64,000 nt of DNA. It comes from Bacteroidota bacterium (lineage in GTDB: Bacteria > Bacteroidota > Bacteroidia > Chitinophagales > BACL12). Under the pieces are notes generated by a model. The model saw only the letters and a program-made list of their open reading frames with translations. It was not told the origin of the DNA and ran no database searches. Both the position numbers and the translations under genes were made by a program. The stretch covers positions 1-64,000 of the forward strand of contig JADKEK010000010.1 in assembly GCA_016718035.1 (NCBI GenBank), given 5' to 3'. Shown one piece after another: positions 1 to 9,032 of this stretch; the stretch's first letter is position 1; every line of letters begins with the position of its first letter.

Positions 1-96
1 GATTCATTCAACAGCAATAATTCAGAACTTATTGATAGTAATCCCAATATCGAAACTTCCCAACCTGTTATTGATAAAGGCAGCACAATTTCATGA
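1..96 (+). CDS. C-terminal tail of an RHS-associated toxin-like protein (partial, starts upstream)
   Basis: Frame 1 is open from the window edge to a TGA at 94-96 and encodes a polar 31-residue tail rich in Ser and Asn. The same tail, with a 2-base deletion, recurs at 3305-3397, where it forms the end of a decayed RHS tip. I infer that this is the last part of an intact version of that tip lying mostly outside the window. A lipoprotein gene follows 68 bases later, as the matching copy does at 3467. The function of the tail itself is unknown. Confidence 0.5.
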   Translation, partial: DSFNSNNSELIDSNPNIETSQPVIDKGSTIS

Positions 97-164
97 ATTA
101 TGAGAAACATTAACTACTTTATATAAAATTAGTTATTTAGCATTTTTAGCAAAATAATTTTAAT

Positions 165-596
165 ATGAAAAATATCTATAGAATAAATCTATTCATTTTA
201 TTCGTAATTTTTTTGTTTTACAACTGCAGTATTCAAAAACCAACGAATATCCCCACATCTAAATATTTTGGAATTTTGACCTATAATTCCATTGAAACTA
301 ATTTTGTAATTGATTCATCCGCAATTATCAAAGAAATTGATGATATTATTGATAATAAATCTGTAAAATCTTCACGAAGTGTCAGACATTTTCCTGTTGC
401 AACTTTAAGTTTGTATCGTGAATTAGGCAGTCAAGATACGGTGTGTTATGAAATTGTAATTAACGAAGATAAATTCGCATACATCTATTATCAAAAATGC
501 AGCACTGGTTGGATCACTAGTTTACATTCAAGTTGGAACTTAGCAATGTTATTTCAACAATATTTTTTGGAGCAAGGTATAATTATAGAAATCTGA
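165..596 (+). CDS. Putative lipoprotein, candidate immunity protein for the upstream RHS tip
   Basis: The 143-residue product starts with a charged, hydrophobic leader and a lipobox-like FYNC (Cys about residue 21), so it is predicted to be exported and lipid-anchored. No family is recognised in the rest, which contains a repeated-Asp/Ile stretch (EIDDIIDN) near residue 60. It lies 68 bases behind a toxin tail, the usual place for an immunity gene in polymorphic toxin loci, and the toxin tail plus lipoprotein are duplicated together at 3305-3889. The immunity role is inferred from position only. A lipoprotein would protect on the periplasmic side of a membrane. Confidence 0.55.
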   Translation: MKNIYRINLFILFVIFLFYNCSIQKPTNIPTSKYFGILTYNSIETNFVIDSSAIIKEIDDIIDNKSVKSSRSVRHFPVATLSLYRELGSQDTVCYEIVINEDKFAYIYYQKCSTGWITSLHSSWNLAMLFQQYFLEQGIIIEI

Positions 597-722
597 AATT
601 CAGGTTTTAAAATCATTGTCGATACCCTGTAAAATCAAACTGGTTCTAATTATACCATTAAAAGCAACTACAAAATTGCGCAAACTATATACATTTAATG
701 ATTTTCATATTATTTTTAAACC

Positions 723-1751
723 TTGGTAATTGCAAGTCCAACTAATGTTTCTAATAAAACACACCACGACCCGTTCGGGATGTTGTTGGTAGGGAGAAAT
801 TGGGAAGGGGGAAGTGAGTACAGATACGGGTTTCAAAATCAAGAGTTAGATAATGAATATTTTGGTGGCGCTGTAAATTATAAATATAGAGTTGAAGATG
901 CTAGATTAGGTCGTTTTTTTTCTGGAGATCCCTTATTCAAAAAGTATCCTGGCACAAGCACATACTCATTTTCATTTAATCGATTAATTGATGGTATAGA
1001 ATTAGAAGGGGCTGAATATTTAAATAGCTCAACAGCTAGATTTAATTTTATTAATGGCGTAGTTGCAATTAATTTGGATAACATGGGGTCTGTATTTAAA
1101 AACAGGTATTATAATCATATTGAAGTGCATGGACAAGGATCTATTTCTACAATTATTGCTGACCCAGAATTTGTTGTAAGTATTACGTCGAATTATCCAC
1201 AACAGAGTTCGATGTCAGATTCGGATGTTAAATCATCACCTAATTTAGGCGCACAAAAAGAAACAATTATTGATCAACAAGTATCGAAAACACCAAATTA
1301 TAAAGTTGGTAAAAATGCAAAAGGTGGTTCAAAAACCGAAGGGATGAAAATTAGCATGGAATTCTCTGGAGGAACGCAACCAAAAGCGGGTGCGATTGCA
1401 TTTGCGATGATTGATTTTGCTGCAACTTTTTTGAACTGGAGGGCTAGCTACTTATATCAAAGTAGTGTTGAAAAACTCGATGAACAAACTCAAGAATACG
1501 TTCCTTTAGTATTAAATGATTTAAAGATAGGAATTGAACGAGGTTATGTTCCTCAAGAGTATATTAATAATGAAACATTTCTTTTTAATGTAGCAAATTA
1601 TATATTGCAGGGTACCTTATCAAATACAACTGCTAACCCTGTTGGAACCACACCAGAACAATATAAGAGAGATGTAGAAGAAGTGGGTCTAAAAATTTAT
1701 ACGCTTGTTTCACTACCTAATAAGACTCTATCGCAAACTACAGAAAAATAA
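723..1751 (+). CDS. Orphan RHS tip 1 with unidentified C-terminal domain
   Basis: The 342-residue frame (TTG start, or a fragment lacking its own start) opens with the RHS-core hallmark DPFGMLLVGRNWEGG at about residues 16-30. It continues through YRYGFQNQELDNE and an ARLGRFFSGDP version of the core end at about 60-70. No YD-repeat barrel precedes it, so this is a displaced tip and not a full RHS protein. Residues 100-342 are a variable domain that I do not recognise; a Gly/Ala hydrophobic segment lies near residue 225. A lipoprotein gene starts 16 bases after the stop and is the likely immunity partner. The usual NNPI..iDp motif after the core is degenerate here. Confidence 0.7.
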   Translation: MVIASPTNVSNKTHHDPFGMLLVGRNWEGGSEYRYGFQNQELDNEYFGGAVNYKYRVEDARLGRFFSGDPLFKKYPGTSTYSFSFNRLIDGIELEGAEYLNSSTARFNFINGVVAINLDNMGSVFKNRYYNHIEVHGQGSISTIIADPEFVVSITSNYPQQSSMSDSDVKSSPNLGAQKETIIDQQVSKTPNYKVGKNAKGGSKTEGMKISMEFSGGTQPKAGAIAFAMIDFAATFLNWRASYLYQSSVEKLDEQTQEYVPLVLNDLKIGIERGYVPQEYINNETFLFNVANYILQGTLSNTTANPVGTTPEQYKRDVEEVGLKIYTLVSLPNKTLSQTTEK

Positions 1752-1767
1752 TAAGAATATTACGACA

Positions 1768-2085
1768 ATGGCAACTAAATTGAATAAATATTTATTTTTA
1801 ATAATTTTTACTTATAGTTCTTGTACTATATCTCGAAAGTGCGAATCTATAATGGTATATGAATATGTAAAGGAAAATTTTGTTGGAAATGGCGATACTG
1901 TTTTCAGAGTTTTCCCTCCTTTTGACAATACACATATATCTGTAAATGGTAATATTTTTACTATTAAAGCTACAGCTGAGTATAGGAATGCGAATGCGAG
2001 AGTAGTATATTACCATTTGGATTACGATATAAAATGTGAAAATGGCAGATTAAGTATTTTAAGAATGGATGGTGTATTAGAATAA
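1768..2085 (+). CDS. Small putative lipoprotein, candidate immunity to RHS tip 1
   Basis: The ATG at 1768 is preferred over the longer frame from 1705, because it gives a clean leader (MATKLNKYLFLIIFTYSSC) with a lipobox Cys at about residue 19. The mature part is about 87 residues, predicted to be mostly beta, with no recognised family. It begins 16 bases after the tip 1 stop and is on the same strand, so it is probably co-transcribed. The immunity function is inferred from position. With the gene at 165 this makes two lipoprotein candidates in one array. Confidence 0.55.
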   Translation: MATKLNKYLFLIIFTYSSCTISRKCESIMVYEYVKENFVGNGDTVFRVFPPFDNTHISVNGNIFTIKATAEYRNANARVVYYHLDYDIKCENGRLSILRMDGVLE

Positions 2086-2357
2086 CTTAATTATTAAAAA
2101 TATTGCAAATGTTGAATATAGACATTTTGGACTAATTATTATCTAAAATTTAAACCTTTTAATTCCAAAAATACTTAGTTTCCATATCTTAATTTTAATT
2201 CATTGCACCAATCGTTTAGATTTTATTAGTTTAGCAATTTCAATTGATTAGCAGAGAAAATTATGTAAATACCTATCCACCATACAATGTTTAAGTATTC
2301 CTTAATTATTGCAATTCGATTGAAAAACTTCCATTTTATCTAATTTTTATTCAATTA

Positions 2358-3402
2358 ATGAAAATTGAAGCCAAATATCAATTCACTTCAAACCACCACG
2401 ACCCGTTCGGGATGTTGTTGGAAGGGAGGAGTTGGGAAGGGGGAAGTGAGTATAGGTTCGGGTTTAACGGGAAGGAAGGAGTTGATGAAATTGTTGTAAG
2501 TAATAATGCTTTAGATTATGGGGCGAGGATTTATGATGGGAGGATTGGCAAGTGGTTTAGTGTGGACCCTAAGTTTAATTTATATCCTAGCCTCACTCCA
2601 TACTGTTTCGCCGGTAACAATCCAATCCTTTTTTTAGATGCTAAGGGAGAGGATATTATTATTTATTATGAAAATGCCAAAGGTCAGAAAACCAGTTTTT
2701 GAAATTGTCACCGATTATGACGAAGTCTTCAACTATTTCCTATGAGATGTTCGAAGATTATCCTCAGGTAGATAAATATTTTAACAGTTTAGTAAGCCAA
2801 CCGTTATCGAAAATAACGAACTTGATAATACTCTAAGTAAAACAATGAGTAATTCTGATGCTACGATGACAAGTATTGATTAACATTTATAGCGCTTGGT
2901 GGAATTAATTTAAGTATTGATTTCGTAAAATTACACAAAGGTGAAGATGCAGGGGATTTATATACTTATTTTACTTATGGAGCCGGTTTCGGGCAAATAT
3001 TTGGTGTGGATTATCTTTAGGGCCTGTTTATTTTAATGAAAGTGCCGGAAAGGCGTTCAATAAATATACTTTGAAGGAGCCTCCTTTGCAAAGTCAGTAG
3101 GTTTTGGCCCAATTTCTTCAACCCTCACTAAAGTCATATGTAAATGCTGAAGAAGAATGTGTCTTTGGTATAAATTGTGGAACACTTTTGTATAATGCGG
3201 AATTAGGTGGAGCAGGTCCTTCTAAATGGACGTTTGGTAAGTAAGACTGGAAACTTTTCAAGCTTATTAAGTAATAACCCAATGACAAACCTACTGGAAG
3301 TGTTGATTCATTCAACAGCAATAATTCAGAACTTATTGATAGTAATCCCAATATCGAAACTTCCCAACCTGTTATTGATAAAGGGCACAATTTCATGAAT
3401 TA
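2358..3402 (+). pseudogene. Decayed orphan RHS tip 2
   Basis: The first 114 residues are a textbook RHS core end: DPFGMLLEGRSWEGG, YRFGFNGKE, LDYGARIYDGRIGKWFSVDP and FAGNNPI. The frame stops at 2702. Coding-like text then continues in shifting frames: SYEMFEDYPQVDKYF near 2740, YTYFTYGAGFGQIFG near 2960, EGASFAKSVGFGPIS near 3075 and NAEEECVFGINCGT near 3140. It ends with the tail that is intact at 1-96. At least five one- or two-base indels are needed to join these pieces. It is either a true pseudogene or a badly polished stretch of assembly. Confidence 0.7.
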
Positions 3403-4086
3403 TGAGAAACATTAACTACTTTATATAAAATTAGTTATTTAGCATTTTTAGCAAAATAATTTTAATATGAAAATATCTATAGAATAAATCTATTCATTTT
3501 ATTCGTAATTTTTTGTTTTACAACGCAGTATTCAAAACCAACGAATATCCCCACATCTAAATATTTTGGAATTTTGACCTATAATTCCATTGAAACTAAT
3601 TTTGTAATTGATTCATCCGCAATTATCAAAGAAATTGATGATATTATTGATAATAAATCTGTAAAATCTTCACGAAGTGTCAGACATTTTCCTGTTGCAA
3701 CTTTAAGTTTGTATCGTGAATTAGGCAGTCAAGATACGGTGTGTTGCGAAATTGTAATTAACGAAGATAAATTCGCATACATCTATTATCAAAATGCAGC
3801 ACTGGTTGATCACTAGTTTACATTCGTTGGGACTTAGCAAGGTTATTTCAATAATATTTTTGGAGCAAGGTATAATTATAGAAATATGAAATTCAGGTTT
3901 TAAAATCATTGTCGATACTCCTGTAAAATCAAACTGGTTCTAATTATACCATTAAAAGCAACTACAAAATTGCGCAAACTATATACATTTAATGATTTTC
4001 TATTATTTTTAAACCTTGGTAATTGCAAGTCCAACTAATGTTTCTAATAAAACACACCACGACCCGTTCGGGATGTTATTGGTAGG
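3305..4086 (+). repeat. 0.78-kb direct repeat, copy B (degenerate)
   Basis: This is the second copy of 1-792. Compared with copy A it has lost single bases in several short homopolymers: aaaaat to aaaat at the lipoprotein start, ttttttg to tttttg, and aaaaacc to aaaacc. It has also lost ctgc-type bases and two bases near 3384. There are few substitutions. A bias to deletions over substitutions is what uncorrected long-read error in a repeat would look like, although recent pseudogene decay is also possible. Confidence 0.9.
3467..3889 (+). pseudogene. Broken copy of the lipoprotein gene at 165
   Basis: The start and leader region correspond to 165-250 but with at least three single-base deletions. 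The middle is intact over about 80 residues (3574-3816) and nearly identical to the first copy, with one Tyr-to-Cys change. The 3' end is again shifted after YIYYQ. If the indels are real, no full-length lipoprotein can be made from this copy. Its presence behind the decayed tip 2 supports the pairing of that toxin tail with this lipoprotein. Confidence 0.7.
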
Positions 4087-5020
4087 TAGGAATATAGCTT
4101 TCATATCTGAAAACTATAAATTTGGCTTTAATGGGCAGGAGCAGGATGATGAAGTATATGGAGATGGGAATTTGAACACAGCAGAATTTTGGGAATACGA
4201 TACCCGACTAGGAAGGAGATGGAATTTGATCCTGATTTATATTATTGGCAAAGTGCATATAAGTATATTCAATAATAATCCAATAATATACTCAGACCCT
4301 TTGGATTGTCTGGCAATCGTGTATTGACCACATGAGTAAGAGGGCAAGGGAATTTGCTCAAAAGTTGGTGGAACAATTGATCATGGTGACAAATATCAAA
4401 CTGGGGTTATGTGGGTAGAATATGTTACAGTAACCTAGTATTGATGAGAATGGGAATGAAATCCTTACATCAATTGGAGTAACATTGCAAAAAATTTGAA
4501 TTAACTAAAGGTGAGAAACTTTCTAATAGTGTAAGCAATTGGTTTGCTGGACGAGATTGTTGGGTGCATTCAGATGAAGGTGAAGAATTTGACGAACAAT
4601 TGCTGATATGAATCCTGGAATTGCAGCTTCTCATATTATTAAAGGTCTAAATACAGGTTCTGATATATACAATGTTGAAATGAGTGGGTGGGATTATGTT
4701 GAAAATTCACTATCAATTATTCCAGGAGAGGGTATGGCAGGGAAAGAAATTTCTTTAATTTTAAATCTTGGAAAATTAAGTAAATTTACAGGAAAAATAA
4801 TGACTGCTGCTCAGGTTGCAAAAAGATTAGAAACTACTGTGGATAATTATCATAATAACATTAAAAATTAATGAAAAAGGACTTTGCAAATGAGATGAAG
4901 GAATTGAAAACTACAAATCCAGATTTTACACCTGATGAATTTGGTAACGTAGTTGTAGTCAATCCTCAAACAAAAGAAACAATTCGAACTGAAATACCAT
5001 TTGATAGTTATAAAGATTAA
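4016..5020 (+). pseudogene. Frameshifted orphan RHS tip 3
   Basis: The start and DPFGMLLVGR core are shared with tip 1 through the 0.78-kb repeat. The sequence then continues YKFGFNGQEQDDE and YDTRLGRRWN. The frame is lost near 4230, where DPDLYYW would be expected, and recovered in pieces: SKRAREFAQK near 4333, IDENGNEILTSIGVT near 4440, a long open piece at 4608-4871 (GIAASHIIKGLNTG, YNVEMSGWDYVEN) and a last piece at 4871-5020. That last piece ends NPDFTPDEFGNVVV...EIPFDSYKD, a style of ending seen in several polymorphic toxins. The catalytic type is not recognised. At least four frame changes separate the parts. Confidence 0.65.
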
Positions 5021-5057
5021 ACTAATGATTATGGAAACAAATTGTGGTTGTGTTTTT

Positions 5058-5377
5058 TTTTAAATAAAATTTCAATACTAAGAATTTATCTATTTTGAAG
5101 CCTATTATTATATATAATAGAAAAGTATGATATTGGTGAGCAAATTTAAGGCAGATCCAAAGGCGAAATTGCTAAAGAAGGATGCTTGATAATAAATGGC
5201 GATTTAAATTACATAATAGCCTTTTTAAATAGCAATAAATCTATTTTGAAATACCTAATAAATATTGATTTAACAATAAAATATGATAATGATTGTAATT
5301 TTACCTTGTCAAAAGAGCATTTGTTGTTTTTTTCAGAATTAAAACACGATTTAAATATTACGTGTTTTCAAGCGTAA
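5058..5377 (+). pseudogene. Possible degenerate immunity gene for tip 3
   Basis: One frame reads through from about 5058 to the TAA at 5375-5377 with two in-frame stops, and its last 63 residues (from 5186) are open. The protein is Ile/Asn/Leu rich and acidic, with no recognised family. Its position immediately behind the tip 3 toxin end suggests an immunity gene that has decayed, or one broken by sequence error. There is no ribosome-binding evidence for the short open part alone. Confidence 0.35.
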
Positions 5378-5429
5378 CTTGTAATAGTGGTTATGTAAGC
5401 AGCCCCACTTGATAATTTGAGGATGTTTA

Positions 5430-5767
5430 ATTCGGAAATCAAATCAATACATATATGGACTCAATTCTGAATGATAAAACTGAGCTAATTGTTGAAGGAC
5501 AATTTTCATATTCGAATATAAATATTAATCCCCAATATAATAACAATATTTATTTGAATAGGGTTGTTTCTATTTGGACTAATTCTTTGCCAGGAGTTAC
5601 AACTATTAAATTTATTTTCATTGAAAAATGGTTTTATCTGTCCAGGAGAAGTTTGCATTGTAAGAATTATAATTTGGCACCCGTTCCCAATACGAACAGA
5701 GTTGTTAAATTCTGAAAATTATTTATTGGTCATTCAAGAACTAATTTCTTTTGGTGAATTCGTGTAA
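5430..5767 (+). pseudogene. Possible frameshifted orphan immunity-like gene
   Basis: Two overlapping frames (5455-5715 and 5564-5767) join into one plausible protein if the frame changes near 5620. It would read VEGQFSYSNININPQ, SLPGVTTIKFI, then NGFICPGEVCIVRIIIWHPFP and ELLNSENYLLVIQE. The second half resembles the beta-barrel pattern of an EF-Tu domain III-like small protein, but this is a weak impression. It is not next to an intact toxin. It could be a lone immunity gene left by tip turnover. Confidence 0.3.
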
Positions 5768-6125
5768 AAAAATAATTGGCTATTTACAAGAACTTGAATG
5801 ACTAATAACGCAGAAAAAGGGATTTTATTCTTGTAAAAGTTAAAGTTTTGTTTTGATACTAAAAAGGGCCATAATTGCGCCACACAACTTTTAACGTTAA
5901 ATGGAACCAACAATCGTGCGAAATAACACTTTCATTAAAGCTTACAAGAAAATCACCACAGAAGGGCTTTTGATGGACGGATTTCACTGGGGAAACGCAA
6001 ATTAATTAAGCAACTCAAGAAAAGGAACCGTAAAAGTTGAGTTGAAAACACAAACGAGGTTGCCTAAACTTTCCTGAAACCTCTTCTTAAATCAATATAA
6101 CATTGAAAGCACCTCAAAATCAAAT
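5768..6125 (+). other. Intergenic region with no recognised gene
   Basis: These 358 bases between the remnants of tip 3 and tip 4 carry stops in all frames at short intervals. I see no convincing hairpin terminator and no TAnnTTTG promoter in a useful place. The piece near 5901-6000 is a little GC-richer and may be a remnant of an older gene, but I cannot name it. Confidence 0.5.
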
Positions 6126-7145
6126 ATGTTTAAATTAGTTTGTCAAATTGACCGCAAAAATCACATAAACCACCTTCTTTTTACAGATTTTAAGTTATTT
6201 TTAGGAATTAAAACTACTAGTAAGGTCAAGGATGCGAGCAATAATGACCACGACCCGTTCGGGATGTTGTTGGTAGGGAGAAATTGGGAAGGGGGAAGTG
6301 AGTATAGGTTCGGGTTTAATACTCAGGAACAAGATAATGAAGTATGTGGAAATGGGAATTTGAATAGTGCTGAGTTTTGGGTATATGATACAAGGTTGGG
6401 AAGGAGATGGAATTTGGACCCCAAACCCGATATTGCAATTTCAAGTTATGCTTGTTTTCAAAATAATCCTATCTGGTTATTTGACATAAAAGGTGATACA
6501 ACCTATAGATTTAATAAAACAGATGGTAAATTTTTGGAGGTTAAGGATGTAGACAAACCCGGTCTTTTTGGCTCACTCGGTACATATAAATCTGCAGGGA
6601 ATGAATCCTATTGGGAACCCTCCGGCGCTCTTACTTTTAATGATCCAAAAGTGGATAAAGTTCAATTAGAATTTATGAGGCCTGGTGATAAGGTAATTCA
6701 AATAATTTCTGATGAAGAAATTAATGGAATTATGGTGAAATCAGACATTTATTGGAGAAATCCCGTCTCAAGGGTATTGTTTGCAAAGCGGGAATCTGGA
6801 AATCCAAGAATGGGAAGTGGAAATAAAATGGATTTTCCTGTAGTATATTTAGGAGGTAACCCTTCAGTAAAAGGCAATGATTATATAGGTGGTTTTTTTA
6901 TTTTTGGTGACATTACTGGATTTTCAGTTGCATATAATGCTATGGATGGTGGGCAATTTCTTTGGGGAAATGCAATGCAAAGACTTGGATTTAGTCGAAA
7001 TGTAACAAGATTCGCTTCAGATGCAAATGAGAGTTTCAAAGATAGTACCGCTGACAGAATTGCAATTGGACAAGGGTATGATTATAAAGTTGAAACTAAA
7101 CACGCTAAAAAATTCAAATTGACAAACCCACGACTAAAACGATGA
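6126..7145 (+). CDS. Orphan RHS tip 4 with unidentified toxin domain
   Basis: The ATG-started 339-residue frame has about 42 residues of unrelated leader, then the RHS core DPFGMLLVGRNWEGGSEYRFGFN. The core goes on with DNEVCGNGNLNSAEFWVYDTRLGRRWNLDP and a QNNPIWLFDIKG form of the core end at about residue 120. Residues 130-339 are a unique domain (YWEPSGALTFND, SDIYWRNPVSRVLF, GGFFIFGDITGFSVAYNAMDGG, then a basic tail) that I do not recognise. Its stop overlaps the start of a small membrane protein gene (ATGA), which is strong evidence for translational coupling and for a toxin-immunity pair. It is one of two fully open tips in the array. Confidence 0.75.
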   Translation: MFKLVCQIDRKNHINHLLFTDFKLFLGIKTTSKVKDASNNDHDPFGMLLVGRNWEGGSEYRFGFNTQEQDNEVCGNGNLNSAEFWVYDTRLGRRWNLDPKPDIAISSYACFQNNPIWLFDIKGDTTYRFNKTDGKFLEVKDVDKPGLFGSLGTYKSAGNESYWEPSGALTFNDPKVDKVQLEFMRPGDKVIQIISDEEINGIMVKSDIYWRNPVSRVLFAKRESGNPRMGSGNKMDFPVVYLGGNPSVKGNDYIGGFFIFGDITGFSVAYNAMDGGQFLWGNAMQRLGFSRNVTRFASDANESFKDSTADRIAIGQGYDYKVETKHAKKFKLTNPRLKR

Positions 7146-7420
7146 ATAAGGGAAATTATATCACTTTTTGGAAATATAGTTTTATTGGTATATTCTTAGG
7201 ATATTTAATAACCTATATTGTTGATCGTTCAGAATTCAATTTTTTTCTATTTTTGCTCACATTTTATATCCTAATTCCATTAAACTTTGGATATTTAATT
7301 ACCTTTTTATTATGCAAATACATTAAAAATGCTAATAAGAATAGAGTGCTATTAATATATTCAATTGCAACTTGTATTTCACTTGTTTTTTTAGCAATTA
7401 TTGATGCGATAATTAAATAA
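7142..7420 (+). CDS. Small membrane protein, candidate immunity to RHS tip 4
   Basis: This 92-residue protein has three likely membrane helices (about residues 10-28, 34-58 and 70-90) and a positively charged loop (KYIKNANKNR) between the last two. The ATG overlaps the tip 4 stop by four bases. Membrane immunity proteins usually go with toxins that act on or cross the inner membrane; that is an inference here. A strong hairpin terminator follows at 7482. Confidence 0.65.
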   Translation: MNKGNYITFWKYSFIGIFLGYLITYIVDRSEFNFFLFLLTFYILIPLNFGYLITFLLCKYIKNANKNRVLLIYSIATCISLVFLAIIDAIIK

Positions 7421-7481
7421 AATTTGCGAAAATATTTAATAAGAAAACAGCTTAAACGAAAAAAATCAATCAATTTAGCTT

Positions 7482-7512
7482 ATCGGCGGGTCTTTTCACT
7501 CGCCGATATTTT
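7482..7512 (+). terminator. Rho-independent terminator after the tip 4 pair
   Basis: The 10-base arm at 7482-7491 (atcggcgggt) pairs with 7498-7507 (actcgccgat), with one G-T pair and a 6-base loop, and is followed by attttc. It closes the tip 4 and immunity transcript. Confidence 0.75.
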
Positions 7513-7984
7513 CATATAAATAGCCTCTCCTACAAATCCCCTATCAAAATAAATGCAGAGTGAAATTCTTTTGCCGTTTCTTTCTACCTTTAATTAAGCC
7601 CATGCGTTTTTTTAAACAGCAGAGCCAGTTCACGTTCACTGATGTTTTGCGCACCAGTATTTTCTTTTCCATAAAATTACACATCAAGTTAAACTTCAAA
7701 TGCTTCAGTCATGCGCTACGCAACTTCTTTGGAAACCATTAGGACAACATCGTCGTGTTAATATCTAGTAGGACTGTCCTAAGCCCCCGCCCAACCACGT
7801 TTACTCATTAACCCAAAATACGCATTATTCTATTTTTTCCATACGCTTAGAAGAGGGCATAGAAGCTAAATTAATTTTGTTTTGGATGGCCAATCTAAAA
7901 TAAGAATTATACTCTCCAATTTTAAAGCCAATATAATCGTCTGGAATTTACTAATTATGCAATTTTTATCGTTACTTTTATTCC
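7513..7984 (+). other. Intergenic region before RHS tip 5
   Basis: No gene is recognised in about 470 bases. A 60-codon frame at 7560-7742 has no family resemblance and poor composition. A palindrome, taggactgtccta, lies at about 7769-7781, and a related ttaggaca occurs 30 bases earlier; I do not know what they are. There is no recognisable RHS core upstream of the tip 5 start, so tip 5 is also an orphan. Confidence 0.45.
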
Positions 7985-9028
7985 GTGTATTATTCAACCA
8001 CCACTTCACTTTCAAACACTCAACATTACGACCCGTTCGGGATGTTGTTGGAAGGGAGAAATTGGGAAGGGGGAAGTGAGTATAGGTTTGGGTTTAACGG
8101 GAAGCAAGCTGATGATGAAATTACTGGAAATGATCATGTCTTAGATTTTGGAGCAAGGGTTTATGATTCAAGATTAGGACGTTGGTTTAGTGTTGATAAA
8201 CTAACACAACAAAATTCTTGTGAAGCACCATTTGTATTTGTTAGTAATTCCCCGCTGATGTTTATTGATCCTACTGGAAATGAAAAAATTATTGTTTCAG
8301 GAGGGAAAGACCAGCGTGCTGATCAATGGGGTGACAAAATGAAATTTATTAATGCTGGTATTGCAGCTATACAGGCCTATCGAGCGGAAATGCCTAAAGA
8401 AGGACGTGGAAGTCAAGAGCAAATTACATGGTTAGTAACTTTAGCTGATTATTCTGATACAGAGTGGAAGACTATCCAAGAGGTTGCGACAGCAAATAAT
8501 GTGAAGCTGATTGCAATTTCAAGTTCAGAGGAATTGACAAATTACGTGAATGGTAAAACGCTTAATCAAGAATCGGGAACTGAACAAAGAACTAATGATC
8601 CAATTAGTGATATGTCAATTTTTGCTCATGGTTGGCCAAATAATATTGGTCTTGCACATGGAAATAGCATTTCAACTAATGAAGAAACAGGAGAAATTTA
8701 TTCTGTTGACCGACAAACAAGAATCACATCAGGTACATTCGAAACTTGGTCTTCTGAATCCTTTTCCACCATTGCAGAATTAAACCTAACCACATGTAAT
8801 AGCGCAACGCCGATATTAGATGGCTCTTCTAGCCTTGCTTCAAACGCAGCAAATGCTTTAAATATAACTGTAACAGGGTTTGAAGGTAATGCATGCTACT
8901 ATAATAACGCAAATGGTGATAATATTGTCAAAAAAGATGGTATAGTTATCAAGGGAGAAGTTTCACTTCCACATGGAAATTGTGCAGATGGTGAATCAAC
9001 TATTGTAACAATCAACCCAGAACAATAA
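7985..9028 (+). CDS. Orphan RHS tip 5 with a possible His/Cys (clan CD-like) protease domain
   Basis: A GTG start gives 347 residues. The RHS core is well preserved: YDPFGMLLEGRNWEGG, YRFGFNGKQADDE, LDFGARVYDSRLGRWFSVD and SNSPLMFIDPTG, ending near residue 98. The variable domain has a strand-like MSIFAHGWPNN around His215-Gly216 and, 55 residues later, AELNLTTCNSATP around Cys271. A hydrophobic strand ending in HG followed by a strand ending in C(N)S is the layout of clan CD cysteine proteases (caspase, gingipain, CHAT, C80). I infer a His215/Cys271 dyad from this pattern only. A MORN-type gene follows 4 bases later. Confidence 0.7.
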   Translation: MYYSTTTSLSNTQHYDPFGMLLEGRNWEGGSEYRFGFNGKQADDEITGNDHVLDFGARVYDSRLGRWFSVDKLTQQNSCEAPFVFVSNSPLMFIDPTGNEKIIVSGGKDQRADQWGDKMKFINAGIAAIQAYRAEMPKEGRGSQEQITWLVTLADYSDTEWKTIQEVATANNVKLIAISSSEELTNYVNGKTLNQESGTEQRTNDPISDMSIFAHGWPNNIGLAHGNSISTNEETGEIYSVDRQTRITSGTFETWSSESFSTIAELNLTTCNSATPILDGSSSLASNAANALNITVTGFEGNACYYNNANGDNIVKKDGIVIKGEVSLPHGNCADGESTIVTINPEQ

Positions 9029-9032
9029 GTAT

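Larger units (their letters stand above)
1..792 (+). repeat. 0.78-kb direct repeat, copy A
   Basis: This segment matches 3305-4086 almost base for base. It covers a toxin tail, a lipoprotein gene, about 125 bases of spacer and the first ~70 bases of the next RHS tip, up to the conserved ggatgttgttggtagg core. Divergence begins just after that core. The distance between the copies is about 3.3 kb. Copy A keeps its lipoprotein frame open; copy B does not. The repeat looks like the product of duplication or recombination through the shared RHS core. Confidence 0.9.

Noticed and set aside
3118..3396. 92-residue minus-strand ORF
   Set aside because: It lies opposite the decayed RHS tip 2, whose plus-strand pieces read as real coding sequence continuous with the intact tail at 1-96.
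7560..7742. 60-residue ORF MKFFCRFFLPLIKPMRFFKQ...
   Set aside because: Phe-rich translation of AT-rich intergenic DNA with no family, no ribosome-binding site and no partner.
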